In this document: positions 57,059-64,000 of the stretch, one piece after another
Layout: each line of letters begins with the position of its first letter
Position numbering within the stretch: position 1 is the first letter of the stretch
Source of the DNA: Labilibacter sediminis
Lineage (GTDB): Bacteria; Bacteroidota; Bacteroidia; Bacteroidales; Marinilabiliaceae
NCBI RefSeq assembly: GCF_005877885.1
Contig: NZ_VCHY01000001.1
Location: 124,001-188,000, forward strand
DNA: 64,000 nt
Reading direction: 5' to 3'
Made by a program: the position numbers and the translations under genes
Notes under the pieces: generated by a model
The model's database searches: none
Seen by the model: the letters and a program-made list of their open reading frames with translations, nothing else
Told to the model about the DNA's origin: nothing

Positions 57059-59005
57059 TCAATACCCCGGATTCTGAACTAATCCATATTGCTTGTTAAT
57101 CTCATTAAGTGGAAATGCTTGTAAATAATACTTGGTATCAAAAGCTGTTTTCCATGCTCTCTGGTTAGTCACTATAGGACGGTATTCGTACGAAAACTGT
57201 GTAGGATGAACCTTTGGACTGGTACTACCGTTTTCTGCAAAAACATACACGTTTTTTATTTCACCAGTAAAGGCCTCTTCTATTTTTCTTCGAGTGATGT
57301 CATACCAACGCACATCCTCATACGCCAACTCTCTGGCACGTTCATCTATAATTTCGTCAATAAGCGCCTGTCCCGATAAATCCGGTTCGTAAGCATCATC
57401 GATACCTTTAAGTCCAACTCTGGCACGCACTATATCCAGATAATACTTCGCATCAACATCTCTGCCTACTTCAGCCAGGGCTTCGGCATATGCCAGATAA
57501 ATTTCGGGCAATCTTAAATAACACCAATGGTCATTAATTCTGTTATTATTAGCCCATCCATCAGGATAATATTTACGTCCGTGTGCTCCTCCGTTGTTTA
57601 TAAAATTACTACCTACTGACGAACCATTATTTAACCCATCTACATGTTCACCGGAATAGGATTGCCACCATCCTCCAGAACGGTTGCTACCACGATTGTC
57701 ACCATTCAACAACGCCGATTCATATAAACGAGGATCCCGGTTATACTTACGATTATCGGGGCTACCTGGTGCGAAGCCTTCTAAGCCAAACGGATCCACA
57801 TTCTCATCCCAACCTGAAGCCGGATCAGTAATAGGAGTGCCATCGCTCATTGGAAATAAACGTAGGAAGTTATCAGTAGGCACACCAGCACCAAATCCCA
57901 TAATAGCATGATAAGAATGATTTGAATAATCACCTCCCCATATTAAAGTACCACGATAATCAGGACGCACACTAATCAACACTTCAGAACTTTCTCTGTT
58001 AAAATACGCTTTTTGAAAAGCCGATCTATAATCCTCACAAGTTGTACCTTCAGCTTGCACAAGGCTATAATCTCCTCCTGCGTTACCCTTCATAAATTCA
58101 TCACACGCCTCTATTACATCCTGCCATCTGCTTCTATCTTCTCCGCCATACCAGGTTAATTTTGCATCTGCAGCATCTCCTTCTTTATAAGGGGTATCGC
58201 TATTAAACAACGGACTGGCACCAAACAACAAGGCACGAACCTTTAATCCCACAGCAGCACCACGGGTAAACCTACCGTCCCATTGAGCTTTTTCGTCTGC
58301 CGGAATAGCCCAAGGTAAATCAGGTTCTGCCAATTCAATGTACTTCACAATTGAATCTAAAGAAGCCGCTGCGGTAAGTCTTGGTAACTGGAAAGATTCA
58401 CTACTTCCTTTATCACCAATATTAAAATCCTCGCCCAGTTCGAAAGCTTTGCCTACCCACGGTACACCACCAAGGTTTCGATACATATCAAAATACTGCA
58501 AAGCAATAATCATTCTGGCCTCGGCCGTAAGTCGTTTCTTGGTTTCCTCATCGGCATTGGGTACCCTATCAATGTTCTCAATTAAGAGGTAACAATTCCT
58601 AAAGGCTTTCCATTTAGCAGGATGGTTAAAATTATAAACCGATTGACCTCCACTTGATTGCTGAACCGATGCACTGTAAGTACCATCATAATAAATAGCA
58701 GCCGCACCACCCCATATCATAATATTATGGGCAAGATCTGTAATATCTTCCAGAATATTATCACCTAATGGCGTATTGTTACCATCACTCTTTGCCCTGC
58801 GCGACATGATGGAATACGGTAAGGTTTGATAAGATTCCCACAACAAACGTTGCGTATATTCTATATCTGCGAAGATTGAATCTTCCGTTATTGCAACCAC
58901 CTGTGGCTCTTCCAAAATATCAAGCCCCACACGATCGCAAGATGGAAATATCGTAATCGAAACAAATACGATTACTATTCCTAATAAATATATTGCTCTA
59001 TTCAT
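57059..59005 (-). CDS. susD: SusD-family glycan-binding lipoprotein
   Basis: 648 residues, longer than the other two SusD proteins. Lipid Cys23 (FPSC). AEARMIIALQYFDMYRNLGG, LRLPEIYLAYAEALAEVG and IDERARELAYEDVRWYDITRRK are the family landmarks. The C-terminal YYLQAFPLNEINKQYGLVQNPGY ending is typical. Glycine/asparagine-rich loops (about 470-520) may shape the ligand site. It starts 10 bp after the SusC stop at 59016. Confidence 0.95.
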   Translation of the reverse strand: MNRAIYLLGIVIVFVSITIFPSCDRVGLDILEEPQVVAITEDSIFADIEYTQRLLWESYQTLPYSIMSRRAKSDGNNTPLGDNILEDITDLAHNIMIWGGAAAIYYDGTYSASVQQSSGGQSVYNFNHPAKWKAFRNCYLLIENIDRVPNADEETKKRLTAEARMIIALQYFDMYRNLGGVPWVGKAFELGEDFNIGDKGSSESFQLPRLTAAASLDSIVKYIELAEPDLPWAIPADEKAQWDGRFTRGAAVGLKVRALLFGASPLFNSDTPYKEGDAADAKLTWYGGEDRSRWQDVIEACDEFMKGNAGGDYSLVQAEGTTCEDYRSAFQKAYFNRESSEVLISVRPDYRGTLIWGGDYSNHSYHAIMGFGAGVPTDNFLRLFPMSDGTPITDPASGWDENVDPFGLEGFAPGSPDNRKYNRDPRLYESALLNGDNRGSNRSGGWWQSYSGEHVDGLNNGSSVGSNFINNGGAHGRKYYPDGWANNNRINDHWCYLRLPEIYLAYAEALAEVGRDVDAKYYLDIVRARVGLKGIDDAYEPDLSGQALIDEIIDERARELAYEDVRWYDITRRKIEEAFTGEIKNVYVFAENGSTSPKVHPTQFSYEYRPIVTNQRAWKTAFDTKYYLQAFPLNEINKQYGLVQNPGY

Positions 59006-59015
59006 TTTTTAAATT

Positions 59016-62000
59016 TTAGAAGTTAAACTTAAGACCAAAGTTGTATGTCTTAATGATTGGATAACTACCCTCCTTATCGGGTTTAGCTTCAGGATCCATA
59101 AAATCAACCTTATCAAAGGTCAAAAGGTTATAACCGTTAGCAAACAACCTGATATTGTCGACACCCAGGGTTTTTAGTTGTTCTAATTTAAGTACGTAAC
59201 TTATCTCAATATTTTTTAAGCGGATATAAGAACCATCTGTTTGCCATAAATCAGCATTTTTCTTAAAGTTTAAATCGTTATTTTGCAACGATATTCTTGG
59301 CATAGTTGCAGTATTCTTTGTTTCCGGTGTCCATGCTCCTTCTTGTTGAAATTTAAACAGAGCTCTGGTCATACCTCCAAACGGTTCTCTAAGGGTACCC
59401 TTCATAATACGTGAAACATTGGTAGCTCCGGACCAGGTCATATTCAATCCCCAATTTTTATACTTAAAACCAGTATTTAAACCAAACACCCACTCAGGAT
59501 TCTGAGTATATCCTATGGCTGTCATATCATCATCTGTAATTACTCCATCCTTATTCATATCTACCCATTTGGCATCACCTGGTTGATACACTCTACCACT
59601 AGGGTCACCATTTACATCTACTTCTATGTGTTCTTCTTCATAAAATGAATCAAACACTAAACCGAAAGGTTGATATAAGGGCAGGCCTGTTTGCACCTGA
59701 TAATCGTAGTCGCGCGGTACTTCATCTTTATACACCCATTCATTACGTGCATATGAAGTATTAAAGCCCAGGTTATAAGAAAAATCCCCTAACCTCTGTC
59801 TCCAGCTAATATCCACTTCAAATCCTTGGTTCTTCACCTCTCCCATATTAACAACCGGCAATGACATACCCGTGTAAACAGGCAAGGTTCCTCTGCTAAT
59901 CAGGATATCTTTTCGAAACTCATGAAAGTAATCAAAGGTAAGCCCCAGTTTACTATCTATGAACTTCATATCTATCCCATAATTTTGTTTAAATGCTGTT
60001 TCCCAGGTAACATCCGGGTTACCCAAAATATTTTCTGCAGCTCCAGGCAGGTTATTAGGATTACCTTGTCCAAAATTCACACCTCCGTTATTCACATCCG
60101 GATTCCACGTTGTAGGTAGATACATAAAACGGTTATTCCCTAACTTATCATTACCCACCAATCCAACGGATGCTCTTAACTTCATGTAATTAATAACAGA
60201 TGAACCTCTCAGAAATTCCTCCTCTGAAGCTATCCAACCAAAGGAACCTGAAGGAAAGAATCCAAATCTATTTCCTTCCGGAAAATTCTCTGAGCCATTA
60301 TAACCTGCATTAATATCAAACAGGTATTTCATATTGTAGTTATATGTTATTCGCGCAACAAAACCCAGTGTAGCACGAGGTATATATTTATAAGGCATAT
60401 ACTGTCCATTACTTTTGGGGTAATGTTCTAACTTTTGATTATACAGAAGCAATCCACCAAACTCATGACTACCAAATTTTCGATTGTAATCCAAGGCAGC
60501 TTCCATATACCAATCTCTCTTGGGATCAGTGGAACTAGAGTTATAATTTAATTTACCAGCATCTGTGGCACGTGCTAATTCCACCGTAACCGGATCGTTT
60601 GGAATAACCACCGGCAAGAATTTTTCAGGCGTACTTTCACGGGTTACCCGATGCTCATAGCTGGTATTAATGGAAGCTTTCCCTCTAAAACGCAGTCCAT
60701 TTGTAATTGCATTCAGATCTTGAATTAAATCAACATCTACATTAAGAATATTAACCGTATTTTTTCGGTATCCTTTACCATAAAAAGCAGTCAATGGATC
60801 TTTTACTTCATGAGGAATAATATTTGATCTGGTATTTGTAACCCATACATCATCTACAATTCCGGCCCCGGCATATGGTTGCGCTTCCAACAGGTATAAC
60901 CACAAACCCTGTTCTTGAATATTGGGTTCATTTTTAATTTGTGTTCTACCTCCTAACGAAAATTTTAATTGTGTACTATTGGTAACGGCAATATCCAGGT
61001 TAGTACGATAGTTAATACGTTCGTAATTATAATTCTCATCATAATCTTTATTGTTTATATTTTTAAACAATCCATCCTGTGCAAAATACCCAAAGGATGC
61101 AAAATACTTAACCCTGTCGCTACCACCACTAATGTTCACATTATGCTTTTGCTGTAAGGCACCTTTCTTTAAAAGGTAATCGTTCCAATCCATATCCGGA
61201 TAAGCTGTTGGCAAATCCTGATCCTTCAGATGTTGCAATTGCTCATCGTTAAACACTGCCGGGTTACCATCATTAACGCTTCTTGTATTTAGAGCAGAAG
61301 CCATTTCATAAGCATTTGCTTTCTCCAACAGGCGAGTCGGCTGCTGAATGCCAAAAGATGTACTAACTGCAATTTTGGCCCTTCCTTTTTGCCCACGCTT
61401 GGTAGTTACAATGATAACTCCGTTAGCACCGCGCACCCCGAAAACTGCTGTTGCTGAAGCATCTTTAAGCACTGCAATACTTTCTATTTCCTCCGGATCC
61501 AGTTGCATAAAATCACGCTCAACACCATCCACTAGTGTTAATGGACTTGCATCATTTGGCGTTGCCATACCCCTTACAAATAGCTCTGCTTCATCCGCAC
61601 CAGGTTCTCCGGTTAATTGCACCGATGAAACCCCGGTTACCTGCCCCATCAGTGCATTACCCACACTTCCACTTGGCGAACGTAACAATTCCTGATTACC
61701 AATATTAGAGATAGCTCCTGTTACAGAAACTTTTTTCTGAACACCATACCCTACTACCTGCACCTCCGCTAAATCAAGCGCTGCTGACGTTAATGTTACA
61801 TTAATAACACTTTTACCTTCAACCATAATGGTTTGCGAATCCATTCCAATAAAAGAGAAAACCAACTTTGTATTGGGACTAACATTTGACACGATGTACT
61901 TACCTTCAAAATCGGTAATGGTACCTGTGTTGGATGATTCAATCAAAACAGTAACACCAGGGAGAGATTCTCCATTACTATCTTGCACTACTCCTGTTAC

Positions 62001-62069
62001 TGTTATATTCTGCGCATACACAAAAGGTATAGCACAAAACATCAACAGTACGAGAATTGCTTTTTTCAT
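59016..62069 (-). CDS. susC: SusC-family TonB-dependent oligosaccharide transporter
   Basis: 1017 residues, signal peptide to 19 (VYA-Q). The regulatory-like domain (about 22-105, TGVVQDSNGESLPGVTVLI) is followed by VQVVGYGVQKKVSVTGAI, the plug (TLVDGVERDF, AVLKDASATAVFGVRGANGV) and a barrel ending GLKFNF. It opens the second SusCD series. A minus-strand TATTTTTG box 50 bp upstream is a likely promoter. Confidence 0.96.
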   Translation of the reverse strand: MKKAILVLLMFCAIPFVYAQNITVTGVVQDSNGESLPGVTVLIESSNTGTITDFEGKYIVSNVSPNTKLVFSFIGMDSQTIMVEGKSVINVTLTSAALDLAEVQVVGYGVQKKVSVTGAISNIGNQELLRSPSGSVGNALMGQVTGVSSVQLTGEPGADEAELFVRGMATPNDASPLTLVDGVERDFMQLDPEEIESIAVLKDASATAVFGVRGANGVIIVTTKRGQKGRAKIAVSTSFGIQQPTRLLEKANAYEMASALNTRSVNDGNPAVFNDEQLQHLKDQDLPTAYPDMDWNDYLLKKGALQQKHNVNISGGSDRVKYFASFGYFAQDGLFKNINNKDYDENYNYERINYRTNLDIAVTNSTQLKFSLGGRTQIKNEPNIQEQGLWLYLLEAQPYAGAGIVDDVWVTNTRSNIIPHEVKDPLTAFYGKGYRKNTVNILNVDVDLIQDLNAITNGLRFRGKASINTSYEHRVTRESTPEKFLPVVIPNDPVTVELARATDAGKLNYNSSSTDPKRDWYMEAALDYNRKFGSHEFGGLLLYNQKLEHYPKSNGQYMPYKYIPRATLGFVARITYNYNMKYLFDINAGYNGSENFPEGNRFGFFPSGSFGWIASEEEFLRGSSVINYMKLRASVGLVGNDKLGNNRFMYLPTTWNPDVNNGGVNFGQGNPNNLPGAAENILGNPDVTWETAFKQNYGIDMKFIDSKLGLTFDYFHEFRKDILISRGTLPVYTGMSLPVVNMGEVKNQGFEVDISWRQRLGDFSYNLGFNTSYARNEWVYKDEVPRDYDYQVQTGLPLYQPFGLVFDSFYEEEHIEVDVNGDPSGRVYQPGDAKWVDMNKDGVITDDDMTAIGYTQNPEWVFGLNTGFKYKNWGLNMTWSGATNVSRIMKGTLREPFGGMTRALFKFQQEGAWTPETKNTATMPRISLQNNDLNFKKNADLWQTDGSYIRLKNIEISYVLKLEQLKTLGVDNIRLFANGYNLLTFDKVDFMDPEAKPDKEGSYPIIKTYNFGLKFNF

Positions 62070-62118
62070 AGATTAACAAATTTTAATTACCACTAAATGT
62101 TTTTTTAATATCTGTTAA

Positions 62119-62126
62119 CAAAAATA
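62119..62126 (-). promoter_or_regulatory. Candidate -7 promoter box of the tandem SusCD operon
   Basis: TATTTTTG on the minus strand fits TAnnTTTG and would start RNA about 40 nt before the ATG at 62069. The -33 element is not evident. Confidence 0.4.
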
Positions 62127-62471
62127 CATCCTAACTATAGGTTATTCTTACCACCAATTATCTATCAATAATCAAATATTATCACCTTTTCAACAATTAT
62201 TAACACTAAATAAACTTCAATTAACTCCTTCTGTACAATGAGAAAACACACATACACCTGTATATCAACCTCTTTACTGTATATACATTGAAAATCCACA
62301 TTAAAAAGACCACAAAAACCATTTGTAATTGTCAATTTTATTTATGTGAGATTTCCTATATCTATTAGACAGTACTTGAAAGTTGCATTTCTATTAGCCT
62401 TATAGTTATACCCAAAGACACCTAACCTAAATTACTTACCGATAGATTTAAAATGAATCTGTTATTTTGTT

Positions 62472-62510
62472 AAAAAACATCGCTATAGCCGTAGCTATGA
62501 CGATGTTTTT
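62472..62510. terminator. Bidirectional rho-independent terminator
   Basis: AAAAACATCG and CGATGTTTTT enclose a second stem ATAGC/GCTAT. A and T runs flank both sides. It ends transcription from the hydrolase gene at 62748, about 240 bp downstream of its stop, or from a lost plus-strand gene. Confidence 0.85.
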
Positions 62511-62607
62511 ATTTTATGAAATCGGCATGGCCGGAGCAAATAATCAAGTCACACAGGAGCATGATTGAAATTTATACTGGTTAACAAGGTTTTGTTAATT
62601 TTTATAC

Positions 62608-62729
62608 ATATGAAACTACCATGCAAAATTTAATTATTCAATTTTTCACACAAGTGAATCGTAAGATCGACGTAGTCAATGATTAAATTTTCTTGGGAGT
62701 TCCATGCAGCAAATGAAAATTATAAAGGC
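62608..62729 (+). repeat. Conserved leader element, copy 4 (orphan, plus strand)
   Basis: ATGAAACTACCATG, TTTAATTATT, the loop shared with copy 2 (GTGAATCGTAAGATCGACG), AATGATTAAA, TTCTTGGGAGTTCC, then ATG at 62704 opening MQQMKIIKA, with stop TGA overlapping an ATG at 62730 (ATGA). What follows (MKTKLLLLLKSHRQ) looks like a signal-peptide start cut off by the end of the opposing hydrolase gene. Confidence 0.75.
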
Positions 62730-62747
62730 ATGAAAACAAAATTATTA

Positions 62748-63632
62748 TTACTCCTCAAATCCCACAGGCAAGCGTTTAATCCAATTGATTGCCACATCTA
62801 GCCGCTGACTTGTGCCATCAGCTGTTTTTCCTAAACCATAACCATGTTTGCCTTCCCGATAAAGGTGCAATTCTGCCGGGACTTTGTGTTCAATTAAGCA
62901 AGTGGTATAATCAATAGTTTGCTGAACACTACAGACAGGGTCATCAATAGAATGTACCAGAAAAGACGGAGGATGCTCTTTTGATATCAACGAAATTAAA
63001 TCCAATTTTTCAAAATCCTCTTTGTTCATATTTTCGAGTTTCTTTTTTTCTTTTATGCTTCCGCTTCCTTTTTCGGTTCTATTGTATTTACCATAGATGA
63101 GTATTGAAAATGCTGGTTTGGCATTGCTCAATATACAGGTAGTTGCAGCAAGGTTAGCTCCTGCTGAAAATCCGGCTACACCAATCTGATTTTTATGGAA
63201 ACCATAATCTGCTGACTTTGCTCTCATCAAACTAAAAGCCTTTTGCACATCAACTGCTGGCACCAGGTGCGGTTTATCCGAAGCCTCTTTAAGCGGGAGT
63301 CTGTATTTTAAAACACAAGCTGTAATGCCTCGTTCTGATAGTTTTTTAACCACATCAAAACCCTCATGATAAAGAGCAACTAAACGATAACCTCCACCCG
63401 GAAGTATAATCACAGCCTTTCCACTGTTTTTTCCTTTAGCCCTAAAAACCGTTATCTCAGGATTGGTTATATTATGAACACACACTGTGCTCCATACCTC
63501 TTTTTCATACTCTTTCAGAGAATTTTCCTTAAAGTAAGGTTTTTCACCAGCAGCCCACAATTGATACGTGTCTTGGGCTGTAGTAAAACAGTGAACTGAA
63601 ATAGAAAATAAAACCAATAATAAATACTTCAT
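62748..63632 (-). CDS. Secreted alpha/beta-hydrolase, acetylesterase-like
   Basis: 294 residues, signal peptide to about 19 (TTA-Q). The oxyanion motif is LPGGGY (77-82), the nucleophile S156 in GFSAGA, acid D230 or D231 in HSIDDPV, base H263 in GKHGYG. This is the pattern of the BD-FAE/acetyl-xylan-esterase-like group that removes acyl groups from plant or algal sugars. An internal charged insert (residues about 185-210, KGSGSIKEKKKLENMNKED) is unusual. It lies at the upstream edge of the SusCD series. Substrate is an inference from context. Confidence 0.88.
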   Translation of the reverse strand: MKYLLLVLFSISVHCFTTAQDTYQLWAAGEKPYFKENSLKEYEKEVWSTVCVHNITNPEITVFRAKGKNSGKAVIILPGGGYRLVALYHEGFDVVKKLSERGITACVLKYRLPLKEASDKPHLVPAVDVQKAFSLMRAKSADYGFHKNQIGVAGFSAGANLAATTCILSNAKPAFSILIYGKYNRTEKGSGSIKEKKKLENMNKEDFEKLDLISLISKEHPPSFLVHSIDDPVCSVQQTIDYTTCLIEHKVPAELHLYREGKHGYGLGKTADGTSQRLDVAINWIKRLPVGFEE

Positions 63633-63701
63633 AACAATTTGTCTTTTAATTCATTTGCCATGAACGTCAACATTAACACAAAAGGAGTATTGAAATTACA
63701 A

Positions 63702-64000
63702 TTACTGCTCTTTTTGCCAAATAGATTTAAGTTGATATATCACCAATGACTTAACTATTTCTTCTGTAGCGGAATTTACTTTTGTTTCTGTGTCCTTCAG
63801 CGTTTCTTCCTTTCTTGTATTCACTCTAAAAAAAGCTCCTTGATCAGCAAAGACTTCGTTGAAATTTCTGTCGGTAAAGATTCTAGCACTCCTCCCTTTA
63901 AAATCAGCCTGAATTCCGTTAATCATTAGTTCTTTTGTTCCGCTATTCTCAAACTCAATCAACACTTCTGTCTCTTTGTTCCCGCATACTTGCAGTAGTT
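63702..64000 (-). CDS. C-terminal part of an unidentified protein (start outside window)
   Basis: The frame is open from the window edge to a stop at 63702 (about 98 codons visible), so the ATG-less upstream codons LLQVCGNKETEV belong to it. The sequence looks like the final beta-sandwich of an enzyme: ELMINGIQADFKGRSARIFTD is followed by RNFNEVFADQGAFFRVNTRK. The DRxxxEVFxxxG spacing recalls the C-terminal sandwich of GH32-type enzymes (DRSSVEVFVNDG), but confidence is low. A gap of 69 bp separates it from the hydrolase gene downstream. Confidence 0.6.
   Translation of the reverse strand, partial: LLQVCGNKETEVLIEFENSGTKELMINGIQADFKGRSARIFTDRNFNEVFADQGAFFRVNTRKEETLKDTETKVNSATEEIVKSLVIYQLKSIWQKEQ

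Larger units (their letters stand above)
62070..62607. other. Intergenic region upstream of the tandem SusCD operon
   Basis: AT-rich promoter DNA, then a strong terminator at 62472-62510. No gene seen. Confidence 0.5.

Overview
This window looks like a polysaccharide utilisation region from a marine-type member of the Bacteroidota. The evidence is three SusC/SusD pairs, lipoprotein signal peptides, type IX secretion C-terminal tails (at 39340, 43955 and 48966), low GC content by eye, and Bacteroidota-style promoter boxes. Every recognisable gene, including the transposases and the intron reverse transcriptase, reads on the minus strand, so transcription runs from high to low coordinates. Order or genus cannot be fixed from the sequence alone.

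Layout from the right (upstream) end: a fragment of a secreted enzyme at the window edge and an alpha/beta-hydrolase (62.7-64 kb). Then comes a SusC/SusD, SusC/SusD, FN3 lipoprotein, beta-helix, EF-hand sulfatase series (46.7-62.1 kb). Next is a mobile-element zone (39-46.5 kb) with two type IX cargo proteins, a frameshifted IS4-type element, and a group II intron that carries an IS110 element inside it. Then a sulfatase/Dabb/GH2/three-sulfatase cluster (28-38.6 kb), an intact IS4-type element (26.2-27.8 kb), three further sulfatases and a beta-helix protein (19-26 kb). A glycan-binding lipoprotein/SusC/SusD set (12-18.8 kb) leads, across a repeat island, to a sulfatase-sulfatase-GH2-sulfatase operon (4-11 kb) and a small secreted protein. 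The left end holds a decayed gene and another beta-helix gene cut by the window edge.

The likely joint job is capture and breakdown of a heavily sulfated, galactose-containing glycan. Lipoproteins and SusCD complexes bind and import it, eleven S1 sulfatases with CxPSR formylglycine motifs strip sulfate, two GH2 enzymes remove terminal beta-linked sugars, and an esterase may remove acyl groups. No recognised endo-glycanase, polysaccharide lyase, sulfatase-maturing enzyme or regulator is present; the three beta-helix proteins are the best candidates for the missing backbone-cleaving activity.

The intergenic DNA is unusually informative. It holds (1) 19-21 bp palindromes with three filled/empty site comparisons inside the window; (2) a four-copy leader with a stem-loop and a strongly conserved GGGAG-to-ATG block placed about 27 nt before secreted-protein starts; (3) a ~320 bp MITE in two copies with 9-bp target duplications; (4) a large structured dispersed repeat; and (5) a candidate bridge RNA of the IS110 element.
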